A stretch of DNA of 64,000 nt from Arthrobacter sp. Soc17.1.1.1. GTDB lineage: Bacteria > Actinomycetota > Actinomycetes > Actinomycetales > Micrococcaceae. Shown in pieces: positions 33,583-40,786 of the stretch (position 1 is the first letter of the stretch; each line of letters opens with the position of its first letter). The notes under the pieces were generated by a model, which searched no databases, was not told where the DNA came from, and saw only the letters and a program-made list of their open reading frames with translations. The stretch lies in contig NZ_JBAJII010000001.1 of the NCBI RefSeq assembly GCF_036867195.1, forward strand, positions 1,736,001 to 1,800,000, in the 5' to 3' direction. A program made the position numbers and the translations under genes.

Positions 33583-33692
33583 GCGCTGCACCGGCAGTCT
33601 CCGTTCAGCGGGTGAACCGGCACGTTGCACGACGGGCACCGCTCGGACTCGATCTGTGGCCGTGGTTTGGCTTCAGGCTGCTGCTTTGGCAC
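33579..33692 (-). CDS. Tiny zinc-ribbon protein
   Basis: A 37-residue protein from GTG at 33692 with a GGGAGGTG ribosome site. CPSCNVPVHPLNGDCRC supplies four cysteines of a zinc knuckle. Coupled to the next gene by a stop/start overlap. Confidence 0.58.
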   Translation of the reverse strand: MPKQQPEAKPRPQIESERCPSCNVPVHPLNGDCRCSA

Positions 33693-33987
33693 GGGGCACC
33701 TCCCGGCGGCGCGAGATTTGGCCAGCAGCCATGCGGTGCGTGCTGACGTGCAGGTCAGCCCAGGCAAGGGCATCCGCGCGGTTCGCGAAGTTCTTGACCG
33801 CGCCGTCGGCGTCGGAGATCACGTAGGGCTCCTGCCACACCGTGACGATCCACTGACTGCCGTTCTGCCGGACGGTGGCGCGAGGGTGCTGCAGCTCGTC
33901 GCAGCGGGCCGAGGGGCTGAGCGGCTTGTTGAGCATCATCAGACGGCCGATGCCGTCGCTTGGCCTTGTGGTTGGAATGACGCTCAT
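33673..33987 (-). CDS. Early protein of unknown function
   Basis: A 104-residue protein starting MSVIPTTRPSDGIGRLMMLN. QWIVTVWQEPYVISDADGAV and ADALAWADLHVST suggest a small beta-hairpin plus helix domain. The basic tail overlaps the start of the zinc-ribbon gene. Confidence 0.62.
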   Translation of the reverse strand: MSVIPTTRPSDGIGRLMMLNKPLSPSARCDELQHPRATVRQNGSQWIVTVWQEPYVISDADGAVKNFANRADALAWADLHVSTHRMAAGQISRRREVPRAKAAA

Positions 33988-34178
33988 GGCTTCGCCGCCT
34001 CGCTCTCGATGTAGGTGCGGAGGAAGCCCTCGGCCGCGCGAAGCTGAGCGAGCGCGTGCACGGGCTGGTTGTCCTGGGTGAGCAGGAGGGAGCGCGTGAG
34101 GTGTCCCTCCGCGTTCAGGATGAGGTCTCCGGCGGGTCGCTCGGCGACCTCCAAGACGGGTGCTGATTCGACGGTCAT
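33984..34178 (-). CDS. Small early protein
   Basis: A 64-residue protein (MTVESAPVLEVAERPAGDLI) with a C-terminal helix LAQLRAAEGFLRTYIESEAA. The stop overlaps the next start. Function unknown. Confidence 0.6.
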   Translation of the reverse strand: MTVESAPVLEVAERPAGDLILNAEGHLTRSLLLTQDNQPVHALAQLRAAEGFLRTYIESEAAKP

Positions 34179-34182
34179 GGGG

Positions 34183-34356
34183 TCACTTCCAGAGGTTGTT
34201 CGAGAGGACGATGGCGCTGGCAGCGACGATGAGTGCTGACAGGGTGTTCACGCTGTGGTCGACGCCGGCCGTCGCGAGGTATGTGTAGGCGGCTGCGGCG
34301 AGCGCGAGGGTGAGGATGATGTTGAGCGCTGCGGTGCGGTTGATCGTGGTGCGCAT
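34183..34356 (-). CDS. Small two-helix membrane protein
   Basis: A 57-residue protein from ATG at 34356 (MRTTINRTAALNIILTLALA). Two hydrophobic segments, about 8-28 and 38-54. It starts one base after the upstream stop. Early phage membrane proteins of this size may exclude superinfection, but no evidence decides. Confidence 0.6.
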   Translation of the reverse strand: MRTTINRTAALNIILTLALAAAAYTYLATAGVDHSVNTLSALIVAASAIVLSNNLWK

Positions 34357-34357
34357 G

Positions 34358-34648
34358 TCAGGCTCGCTTCTTTGCTCGGGTGCCGATCTGGCGGACGCTG
34401 GCGGAGCTGCTGGCGCTGATCTGCTCGGCTTGGCTGGCTGGTGCCGCGGTGCGGACGGGCCGGGTGCGGAGTTCCGCGATCTCGCGGATGTGCTCGCTGG
34501 TGAAGACGAGCTTGTTCCTGCCCCAGGTGATGTGCGGGATCTTGCCCTCGTAGGCCTGATCGCGGAGGAAGTTCTCCGTGCACTTCATGAGCTCGGCGGC
34601 CTCGGCTGGGGTGTAGAACTCAAGCTCCACGACTCGCTCCTTCCGCAT
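34358..34648 (-). CDS. Excisionase-like helix-turn-helix protein
   Basis: A 96-residue protein with an N-terminal MerR/HTH_17-like domain: YTPAEAAELMKCTENFLRDQ then GKIPHITWGRNKLVFTSEHI, the usual layout of phage excisionases and small DNA-binding proteins. The C-terminal ~35 residues are Ala/Arg/Ser-rich and disordered. It may help excision, working with an integrase outside the window, or act as an early regulator. Confidence 0.78.
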   Translation of the reverse strand: MRKERVVELEFYTPAEAAELMKCTENFLRDQAYEGKIPHITWGRNKLVFTSEHIREIAELRTRPVRTAAPASQAEQISASSSASVRQIGTRAKKRA

Positions 34649-34663
34649 TGGCTGAGGCGGCGG

Positions 34664-35380
34664 TCATACGAGGACCCCTGCCCGTTCGACAGCCTGCTGG
34701 GACTGGGCGAGCTTCCGGCGGAGGTAGTCCACGCCTGAGGGCCGCACCCACGTGGTGTGGGTGGGGATCGTTTCGCCGTCGCGGTTGCGGCGTGTGCCGA
34801 CCTTGATCTCGAAGTGGTGCATGTAGCGCTGGTAGGGCAGGTTGTTGCCCTGCAGGATGCCGAGGTGGCGCAGCTCGCGGAAGAGGACGTTGCGGCCGTA
34901 GCCGATCGCCTTCGCGGCGGCTTCCATGCTGTAGAGGCCCTGGGCTTCCATCAGTTCGTCGAACGCTTCGGCCTTCGGCGCGGCGAGCTGCAGTTGCTCC
35001 GCCTGGTCGATGACCTGGCGTGCGAGGACGAGAACCTGCTCCTGCTGGGAGAGCTGGGGGACAGCGGCGTACTGGCCGGTCGTGCGGATCGCTGGGAGCA
35101 CCTCGTGGGTGACCCAGCGCTTGAAGCCCCGGGCCTGCTCCTTCCTGCTGCGCAAGATCAGGGAGTACAGGCCGGCTTCGTTGATGAGGGACATCGACTG
35201 GACGCCACCGGGGGTGTCCACACTGTGTACGCCCCTCTCGTCCTCGTCGAGGAGAGCGACGGATGAGCGGTTGAGGTCGAGCGTCGCCAGGACGTCGGCG
35301 GCAACGAACCATGGTTCTCCGTCGACGGTCGCGGTCCGCACCTCGTGACCTTCGAAGGTGAAGGGTTGTATCGTGGTCAT
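34664..35380 (-). CDS. Phage antirepressor (Bro-N plus KilA-C type)
   Basis: A 238-residue protein. Residues 1-100 are a Bro-N domain: QPFTFEGHEVRTATVDGEPW, FVAADVLATLDLNRSS and VLPAIRTTGQYA. Residues about 120-235 match a KilA-C/ANT domain with AAKAIGYGRNVLFRELRHLG and TTWVRPSGVDYLRRK. Such antirepressors counter the phage repressor and push the prophage to the lytic cycle. It is the third gene of the leftward early operon, close to the repressor. Confidence 0.88.
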   Translation of the reverse strand: MTTIQPFTFEGHEVRTATVDGEPWFVAADVLATLDLNRSSVALLDEDERGVHSVDTPGGVQSMSLINEAGLYSLILRSRKEQARGFKRWVTHEVLPAIRTTGQYAAVPQLSQQEQVLVLARQVIDQAEQLQLAAPKAEAFDELMEAQGLYSMEAAAKAIGYGRNVLFRELRHLGILQGNNLPYQRYMHHFEIKVGTRRNRDGETIPTHTTWVRPSGVDYLRRKLAQSQQAVERAGVLV

Positions 35381-35429
35381 GAACTTTCCTTCTCAGAATG
35401 GGTCGGTTTGCGCGGTCAGCTAGCTCGAA

Positions 35430-36008
35430 CTAGCTGACCGCTTCTGCGTTCTCGGGAGCCTGCTCGGCGGAGTAGTACTCACGGGCGACGAACCCAGAGA
35501 GGTGCGCGTGCAGAGCGTCGTAGTCGCGCTTCAGCCCGGCCCATGCCGCTTCCATGTGCGCCAGGCCGGCGTCGAGCTGGCCGGTGCGGTCCAGTGAGCG
35601 GATGACGGCGAGCTCGCGGTCGAACCGGTGCGCTGCGGAGGAGAACTGGTTGAATGCCGAGATCCGCTTGTCAGCGGCTGTCCGTTCCGCGAAGAACGCG
35701 GGGGAGGCCTCGGCACGCTCGGGCTTCTCGAAGAACCGCGGGTCGCGCAGGTCTTCCTTGACGTGGTGAGCGTGACGCCGCTCGAACTGGGCCATCAGCT
35801 TCGGGTCGCGCTCAATGCACGCCTTCTTGCAGGTGTGGCAGAGCAGGTGGCCAGCGCCGAGACGAGCGAGGGCGCCAGGCACGGCGGGCTGCTGCGGCTG
35901 GGGGAGCGCAGCAGCCTCGCCGGCGGCCTCCGCGGCGAGCGGAGCGGTGGAAGACGCACCGGTCAGCGCGGAAGTTGGGTCGCAGCCCTTGGGGCTGGCG
36001 TTGTTCAT
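35430..36008 (-). CDS. Early protein with CxxC pair, unknown function
   Basis: A 192-residue protein from ATG at 36008. An Ala/Pro-rich N-terminus (about 10-55) precedes LLCHTCKKACIERDPKLMAQ, a possible zinc site, then charged helices with HRFDRELAVIRSLD. An upstream ATG at 36188 is in frame and overlaps a stop, but the intervening 60 codons look non-coding (rare AGG/AGA, biased composition), so I chose 36008. Function unknown. Confidence 0.68.
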   Translation of the reverse strand: MNNASPKGCDPTSALTGASSTAPLAAEAAGEAAALPQPQQPAVPGALARLGAGHLLCHTCKKACIERDPKLMAQFERRHAHHVKEDLRDPRFFEKPERAEASPAFFAERTAADKRISAFNQFSSAAHRFDRELAVIRSLDRTGQLDAGLAHMEAAWAGLKRDYDALHAHLSGFVAREYYSAEQAPENAEAVS

Positions 36009-36184
36009 GGCCGGTTCCCGTGAGTAGCGGCACAAGTGGTGGCGGTGGACAAGACGAGTGGTGCAAGGCAACAGCGCATTGCATATCCTTCTGGAGATCG
36101 AGACAGCGCCCCATCCGAGGGTGGGACTGGTCTGGGTTTGGAAGCGGCTCGGCATACTCTCTTGGCGGATAGGTGCCGGGCCGC

Positions 36185-36390
36185 TCATTCATTTGTCGTT
36201 GCTTCGGCGTCTCGCAGAGCCTGCGCGACGTCTAGTAGTTCTGCGGTCGTACTCACCAAGCCGTCCCAGTCCATGTCGGCGTAGGCCAGACGCGCCTGAT
36301 ACTGCAGGTGAGCGAACCGCTCGTGGAGCTGAGCTCCCGTCAGACTGAGACCAGTTGAGCTTTTGGGTTCACGCTCCGGAGCGTGGCCCT
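36185..36390 (-). CDS. Possible small ORF after the Cro-like gene
   Basis: A frame ending at 36185 reads LTGAQLHERFAHLQYQARLA then YADMDWDGLVSTTAELLDVA, which looks like a real helical protein of about 50 residues. No ATG or GTG lies at the proper place; CTG near 36350, overlapping the upstream stop, would have to start it. Uncertain. Confidence 0.35.
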
Positions 36391-36642
36391 AGTGCTTACG
36401 TTTCTCCGTCCATTCTGGTCAGGAATCGTGGACACCTTTGTCAAAAAAAGGTCTTCCACCCCAACCCCGAGAAACTTCGCGATGCGGAGTGCCGGCTCAG
36501 TGTTCAGCGTCTTGGCTTCGCCACGCAGAATCTTGCCCATGTACGTATGCGTCTTGTACCCGGCAACCACTGCGAGCTGGCGCTGAGAGACGTCCTGGAC
36601 GATCATCAGCCTCTGCAGCTTCTTGACGTCTCGAACTTCCAT
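36340..36642 (-). CDS. Cro-like XRE helix-turn-helix regulator
   Basis: A 100-residue protein from ATG at 36642 (GGAGAG ribosome site seven bases upstream). QDVSQRQLAVVAGYKTHTYM then GKILRGEAKTL, EPALRIAKFLGVGVEDLF is a complete XRE HTH. It is the first gene of the leftward early operon and is divergent from the repressor gene at 36901, the classical arrangement of a lysis/lysogeny switch. Likely role: Cro-like control at the shared operators. Confidence 0.85.
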   Translation of the reverse strand: MEVRDVKKLQRLMIVQDVSQRQLAVVAGYKTHTYMGKILRGEAKTLNTEPALRIAKFLGVGVEDLFLTKVSTIPDQNGRRNVSTRATLRSVNPKAQLVSV

Positions 36643-36703
36643 CCAAATCTCTCCGATCGGATTGGGTAACTTGATAGGTCTCACGATACATATTCCTGTC
36701 CGT

Positions 36704-36861
36704 AGTGTCCACTAATACGGATAGCGTAGCACCCACTGGTGCCCACTCCACAAGACCCCTCACATGCTTTTCTTCCCTTAAACCGCGCCGCCACAAGTAA
36801 AGGGGGGGTTCTCTTTGTACGATTCCTAGTGCCCACTAGTTCGTACATGCCGGTGTCCACG
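36704..36861. promoter_or_regulatory. Repeated operator-like sites between repressor and Cro-like genes
   Basis: Four copies of RGTGYCCAC lie in one orientation: 36704-36713, 36738-36747, 36828-36837 and 36852-36861. The third lies in a longer dyad: TGTACGA (36816-36822) and TCGTACA (36841-36847) around CTAGT-gccc-ACTAG. This is what an operator array for a phage switch should look like. Both divergent promoters must lie here. Confidence 0.65.
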
Positions 36862-36900
36862 TCGTTAGGCATCTGAGTGCATCCCGCAGAGGATTTGATC

Positions 36901-37434
36901 GTGAACAGCAGACATCCCCTTGGAGACCTCATCGAGAGGGTCCAGGAGAAGAACGGCTGGTCCGACCGCGACCTCGCGGACAGGGCCGGCAGGATGAACC
37001 TCGAGATCGCAAAGTCGAACTTCTCTCGGCTGAAAAACCAGCCCTTGAACTCGATCAAAGGTTCCCTCATCAAGGGGCTAGCAGAGGTGCTCGACATCAG
37101 CGAAAGCAGGGTGGCACAGGCCGCCCTGGCCAGCTTGGGTGTCGACCTCGGCCCGGCGGACGATTCTTTGGACGTCGCTGTTCGCCGTTCGCTCGACTTG
37201 AGCGAACGGGACCGCCGCATCATCAACGCGGTCCTCACGACGATGCGAACAGAGGAGCGTGGTGGGAATGTCAGTACCGCCCCCATTACCCGAGCAGGGG
37301 AGAGCCCTGCTCCGAGCAACACCGACACGACACAGGACGACGTCGACCTGGCTGCGTACGAGACCGGCCAGGAGAGTCAGGGCCGCCGCTTGCGCCGGCT
37401 GCAGGACGAAGCCGCCGAGGGCTCGCAGGATTGA
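36901..37434 (+). CDS. Prophage repressor (XRE HTH)
   Basis: A 177-residue protein from GTG at 36901, with AGAGGA seven bases upstream; GTG 36877 is an in-frame alternative. The N-terminal HTH domain runs LGDLIERVQEKNGWSDRDLA to LIKGLAEVLDISESRVAQAA. A linker and a Ser/Asp/Gln-rich tail (about 115-177) follow. It starts the rightward lysogeny module and is divergent from the Cro-like gene. It probably represses early promoters in the lysogen. No peptidase (LexA-like) domain is seen, so induction must differ from lambda; the ImmA-type peptidase downstream is a candidate. Confidence 0.8.
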   Translation: MNSRHPLGDLIERVQEKNGWSDRDLADRAGRMNLEIAKSNFSRLKNQPLNSIKGSLIKGLAEVLDISESRVAQAALASLGVDLGPADDSLDVAVRRSLDLSERDRRIINAVLTTMRTEERGGNVSTAPITRAGESPAPSNTDTTQDDVDLAAYETGQESQGRRLRRLQDEAAEGSQD

Positions 37435-37520
37435 CAAGCTCAGATATCCCCAATGTCCAGGCAACGCGGTCTAATAGGTACATCAGACGAGCCCTCGGGC
37501 CACGAAGGAGGTGAACGACA

Positions 37521-38138
37521 ATGGCATTCCCAGTCGACCTGACGGCAACGCTCAGCGGCGCTAGCGTCTCGCAACTCAGCAACTGGAGAAGGACTCGTCT
37601 CCTCATCCCAGAGCACGCAAGCGCCCCGCGCGCGCTCTATTCGTTCCGGGATGTGATGGCACTCCGAACCGTAGTGAGCTTGCGTCGGGACATCTCGCTG
37701 CAAAAGATCCGCAGAGCCTTCAGCAGCCTGTCCGAACTCAGCCTGACCGATCACCCATCCAAGTACTCGCTTGTCACTGACGGCAGCTCCGTCTATCTGG
37801 TCGAAGAAGATGAGGCGCTCGATCTCGTACTCCGACCCGGTCAACGCGTGGTCGCCGGACTCACCGACATCTTCGAGCCGTTCACTAACATGCAAGGGCG
37901 ACAAGTGGTCGACTTCCTTCGACCGCGGCCCCATCTTGAGGTTCGCGAGCGTCGCATTGGAGGGTGGCCAACCATTGCGGGCACCCGCGTTCCTTACGAC
38001 ACGGTTTCAATGATGGTGAAGGACGGCTCGATCCTTCCGTCCGAAGTCCCCTACTACTACCCTTCCGTCCGGGCAGAGGACGTCGCCGACGCTGTCGATT
38101 TCGACGCCGAGGTTCGATCGATCGGAGCGACCGCTTGA
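37521..38138 (+). CDS. MerR-like HTH fused to DUF433 (antitoxin-like)
   Basis: A 205-residue protein from ATG at 37521 with a strong AAGGAGGTG site. Residues about 5-70 form a MerR-like HTH (GASVSQLSNWRRTRLLIP, then RALYSFRDVMALRTVVSLRR). Residues about 141-200 match DUF433 (RRIGGWPTIAGTRVPYDTVS, SVRAEDVADAV). DUF433 proteins are typical antitoxins for DUF5615 PIN-like proteins. The downstream gene is exactly such a protein and overlaps by four bases (TTGA). The HTH likely gives self-repression. Confidence 0.85.
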   Translation: MAFPVDLTATLSGASVSQLSNWRRTRLLIPEHASAPRALYSFRDVMALRTVVSLRRDISLQKIRRAFSSLSELSLTDHPSKYSLVTDGSSVYLVEEDEALDLVLRPGQRVVAGLTDIFEPFTNMQGRQVVDFLRPRPHLEVRERRIGGWPTIAGTRVPYDTVSMMVKDGSILPSEVPYYYPSVRAEDVADAVDFDAEVRSIGATA

Positions 38139-38548
38139 GGTGCTTCATCGATGAGAATCTCCACACTCAGCTCGTGGACATCCTTCAGGCGCTATCCCCT
38201 GCCACCGAGTTCTCCCACGCCCATCATGAACAGCTCTCGGGATATGACGACGAGGACCTGATTCCAGAGGTCGCGCGCCGAGGATTCGACGTACTGATCA
38301 CAGACGATCGCCGTCAGATGGTGAATCTTGAGGAGCTAGCCGCCCTGCAGCGATCCGGCATGCACTGGGTCAGCCTCGTGAAGGTGAACGTCTTCGGCAT
38401 GCACGGACTAGGCGCGACCACTGCCACGCTGGTGGCAGCTCTGCCACACCTCCTCGACATTCACCAGGAGGAACAGGTACCGCAGCGGATCAGACTCAAG
38501 GGCCGAGGACGCGAGCGGAGCCAAGTGCTCACGCATCGTCCGCTCTGA
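38135..38548 (+). CDS. DUF5615 PIN-like protein (toxin-like)
   Basis: A 137-residue protein from TTG at 38135, which overlaps the TGA of the DUF433 gene. Acidic residues of the Mut7-C/PIN-like fold are visible: FIDEN (4-8), a DDED stretch (38-41) and LITDD (54-58). These would form a metal-dependent RNase site. The long C-terminus (about 95-137, VPQRIRLKGRGRERSQ) is basic. Together with the upstream gene it forms a type II toxin-antitoxin-like pair in the lysogeny module. Confidence 0.82.
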   Translation: MRCFIDENLHTQLVDILQALSPATEFSHAHHEQLSGYDDEDLIPEVARRGFDVLITDDRRQMVNLEELAALQRSGMHWVSLVKVNVFGMHGLGATTATLVAALPHLLDIHQEEQVPQRIRLKGRGRERSQVLTHRPL

Positions 38549-38620
38549 CCTCGGTGCAAGCGCGGGTGAATTACACCAATGTAGTTCGCCTCTGCAACTA
38601 ATAACGTCACCGGTGCTTTC

Positions 38621-38626
38621 TAGCTT
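38621..38626 (+). promoter_or_regulatory. Putative -10 box for a leaderless transcript
   Basis: TAGCTT lies six bases before the ATG at 38633, so transcription would start at or next to the start codon. No ribosome site is present. Confidence 0.4.
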
Positions 38627-38632
38627 GGGGGC

Positions 38633-39034
38633 ATGGTCTCAATCCACCCCTGGCGCGAACTGCGCGCACTGTCGCACATCACCGTGGAATGGGTGGAACT
38701 CCCGGAGGGCGTGCACGCCCGTACGAACGGTGTCGACCGGATCCTGATGGACAAGTGGCTCCTGCAGGTTGAGCGGCGCTGCGCCTTGGCGCACGAGCTC
38801 CAGCACATCAGGATGGGTCACCGCGGCCACCAGCTGCCGCGCGTCGAGCTCATGGTGCGGGTCATCGTGGCGCGCCGGCTCATCCCGCTCGAGGACCTCG
38901 TGGCTGCGTGCTGCTGGTCGAGGGAAAACCTCTGGGAGATGGCTGAGGAACTCTGGGTCACCCCGGAGGTCCTGTGGGACCGACTCATGCACCTCGACGC
39001 GAAGGAACGCGATGTCCTCAACTCCACTGACTGA
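38633..39034 (+). CDS. ImmA/IrrE-type metallopeptidase
   Basis: A 133-residue protein with the zinc motif H54-E-L-Q-H58 in CALAHELQHIRMGH. ImmA-type peptidases cleave phage or ICE repressors to induce excision. It lies four genes after the HTH repressor in the same direction. Length and the GH after the motif are normal for the family. The pair with the DUF3263 gene is common in Micrococcaceae. A second, decayed copy lies at 41886-42272. Confidence 0.85.
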   Translation: MVSIHPWRELRALSHITVEWVELPEGVHARTNGVDRILMDKWLLQVERRCALAHELQHIRMGHRGHQLPRVELMVRVIVARRLIPLEDLVAACCWSRENLWEMAEELWVTPEVLWDRLMHLDAKERDVLNSTD

Positions 39035-39269
39035 ACGCGACCAGCACATCCCGACCATGGCCGGCGCGAGCTACCGGCGCCAGGGCGGACTGGAGAGCGA
39101 CATCGGGCAGCTGTTCAGCATGACCCCCACCGCGTTCTACCAACGAGTGAACCAGCTGCTCGACACTGCAGCCGCGCTGGCATGGAACCCGATGCTTGTA
39201 CAGCGGCTGCGAGCGCAGCGGAGGAGTCAGGACCGGCCTCGGGCTCGTCGCCTGGGCGTTCCGATCTAG
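39012..39269 (+). CDS. DUF3263 protein
   Basis: An 85-residue protein from ATG at 39012, inside the end of the peptidase gene. The motif LTERDQHI...FSMTPTAFYQRVNQLL and AWNPMLVQRLRAQRR are typical of DUF3263, a small helix-turn-helix-like actinobacterial family. Translational overlap with the peptidase suggests the two act together, perhaps as regulator and protease. Its first 45 codons are duplicated at 42250-42383. Confidence 0.82.
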   Translation: MSSTPLTERDQHIPTMAGASYRRQGGLESDIGQLFSMTPTAFYQRVNQLLDTAAALAWNPMLVQRLRAQRRSQDRPRARRLGVPI

Positions 39270-39377
39270 AGGCTTTGCTGCATCACCTCGGGCGCCCGTG
39301 CGTAGACTTGGCGACGCACTTCGGCCCGCCTGCTCAGGCGGTCCATCGCTCGAGCAACGGTAAGGAAGTATCGCTTC

Positions 39378-40217
39378 GTGGACCCCAACACTTTCAGCAA
39401 ACAATTGCTGTTCAACACCGTTCGCATCGTGACTGAGACTCCGAATGGGTTGAGCAGCGGAACGGGCTTCATCGTCGACGCAGCGCACGCCACAGAGGGT
39501 GGCGACTTCATGCTTCCCGTCATCGTGACGAACAAGCATGTTCTTGCGGGGGCTACAAAGACGACTGTTACCTTCATACCCAAGGAGAAGGGCAGCAGCC
39601 GGCCTGCTCTGGGTACGGCGATTGAAGTGGACTTTGGGCCAGGCGAGATACCTACCTACGAGCACCCAGATCCAGTGGTCGACGTCGCAGCGTTCGAACT
39701 CGGCCCGCTCATGGATACCATCGAAGACGAGATTTTCTTCGTGACGCTGCCTCGGGAGATTCTTCCGTCTGCCGAAGTCGCCTCCAAGCTCGATGCGGTT
39801 GAGGAGGTCACCTTCGTCGGTTATCCCAACGGTTATTACGACGAGCAGCACTACACCCCGATTATCCGTCGCGGGATCACGGCCACCCCCATTGCACTGC
39901 CTTTCAGCGGGCGCCCCGTTTTCCTGGTCGACGGAAGTGTCTTCGGAGGCAGTAGCGGCTCGCCTGTGTTCATACTCAACCAAGGAACCTACTCCGACGG
40001 GAAGGGCAGCATGATCCTAGGATCCAGACTCCTCCTTGTTGGTGTTATTGCCGCGACGATGTTGCGTCACAAGGAACTACCACTTGAGGTGCGCCATGCT
40101 CCTCATACAAAACTGGCGCAGGAGATCAATCTCGGTGTGGTTTTCGACTACGTCGCAATCACGCGCGTATTGGACTTGATCCGAGACGCGAAACTCACGC
40201 ACCTCCAATCAAAATGA
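39378..40217 (+). CDS. Trypsin-like serine protease, cargo gene near the prophage end
   Basis: A 279-residue protein from GTG 39378. The triad is visible: H54 in TNKHVLAG, D102 in DPVVDVAAFEL, S195 in GGSSGSPVF. No signal peptide or membrane helix is seen, so it would work in the cytoplasm. No partner domain is fused. Base composition is visibly lower in GC than its neighbours, pointing to transfer. It is the last gene before the tRNA fragment (40351). Cytoplasmic trypsin-like proteases at prophage ends are often linked to defence against other phages; this is inference. Confidence 0.82.
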   Translation: MDPNTFSKQLLFNTVRIVTETPNGLSSGTGFIVDAAHATEGGDFMLPVIVTNKHVLAGATKTTVTFIPKEKGSSRPALGTAIEVDFGPGEIPTYEHPDPVVDVAAFELGPLMDTIEDEIFFVTLPREILPSAEVASKLDAVEEVTFVGYPNGYYDEQHYTPIIRRGITATPIALPFSGRPVFLVDGSVFGGSSGSPVFILNQGTYSDGKGSMILGSRLLLVGVIAATMLRHKELPLEVRHAPHTKLAQEINLGVVFDYVAITRVLDLIRDAKLTHLQSK

Positions 40218-40238
40218 GCGTGTATCGCTATCGAGGCA

Positions 40239-40261
40239 GGGTGTGGACAGTGTCCACACCC
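40239..40261. terminator. 10-bp inverted repeat after the protease gene
   Basis: GGGTGTGGAC (40239-40248) and GTCCACACCC (40252-40261) form a perfect stem with a 3-base loop, 21 bases past the protease stop. It could be a terminator. Its centre AGTGTCCAC also equals the operator-like motif at 36704, so a repressor-binding role is possible. Confidence 0.5.
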
Positions 40262-40350
40262 GTGTCCTTCAGAGGCCCTGCTACCCGCCCCTTCTGACCG
40301 CGTTCCCGCGACTTTGCGGGTGTGCCCCTTTGTCTGCTGCACCCTTGTCC

Positions 40351-40374
40351 GGTTCGAGTCCCACTTCGGGCACC
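40351..40374 (+). other. tRNA 3'-end fragment, probable attachment site
   Basis: GGTTCGAGTCCCACTTCGGG followed by CACC looks like the end of a tRNA: T-loop TTCGAGT (40353-40359), 3' T-stem CCCAC, 3' acceptor strand TTCGGGC, discriminator A and CC. The matching 5' parts (GTGGG, GCCCGAA) are missing upstream, so this is a fragment. Phages that use tRNA genes leave such a copy at one end. The full tRNA should be at the other end, left of this window. Confidence 0.6.
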
Positions 40375-40458
40375 TGCAACGCCCAGTCAAGGGCGGGTGG
40401 CACCGGGACGTGTGCACGGAAGTCGTCGTCGGGTGCACAGCACATCATGATTACCGCC

Positions 40459-40664
40459 ATGGCGAACATCACGGAACGCACCCGCACAGGCGGATCGAAG
40501 TCCTTGCGCCGCACGCCATCGTCCAAGACAACACCACGACGCCTACAGTTGGCGCCGTCATAACCGAGCACACCGACCAGCTCATCCGACCCACGAAACA
40601 GACGATCCGCAACGTGCACGTGCTCCTTGCGAGCTCCATGGAGACCGCAATCCGGTACGGGTAG
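40459..40664 (+). pseudogene. Tyrosine integrase remnant
   Basis: ATG at 40459 begins MANITERTRTGGSKSLR, the usual start of actinobacterial tyrosine integrases (Arm-binding domain). The frame then breaks. In another frame, from 40518 to the stop at 40664, the text reads TPTVGAVITEHTDQLIRPTK then QTIRNVHVLLASSMETA, which resembles the SAM-like core-binding domain that follows. The section between and the whole catalytic domain are gone. It starts 85 bases after the tRNA fragment, where an integrase gene would be expected. Confidence 0.55.
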
Positions 40665-40780
40665 CCCGGGGACAGCCCGTGCCGGGGAAACGCGCTGCCG
40701 AGCAAACCCCTCTCTAGGGATGTATCCGCCCACTACCGGAGGGCTGCGTGTGCTTCTCGGCATGGCTTGTTCTTCAGGCA

Positions 40781-40786
40781 TATGAT
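40781..40786 (+). promoter_or_regulatory. Putative -10 box for a leaderless transcript
   Basis: TATGAT, a near-consensus -10 box, lies six bases before the ATG at 40793. No ribosome site is seen. Confidence 0.45.

Noticed and set aside
35213..35221. GGTGTCCAC inside the antirepressor gene (and GTGTCCAC near 3849) as dispersed stoperators
   Set aside because: Single copies inside coding sequence with no dyad; such 8-9-mers are expected by chance in 64 kb of GC-rich DNA.
36009..36188. N-terminal extension of the gene at 35430-36008
   Set aside because: The frame is open and overlaps a stop by ATGA, but codon choice and composition are non-coding; the region more likely holds a promoter or spacer.
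40290..40374. A complete tRNA gene
   Set aside because: Only the 3' T-loop, T-stem strand and acceptor strand match; the 5' T-stem and acceptor partners and the anticodon arm are missing.
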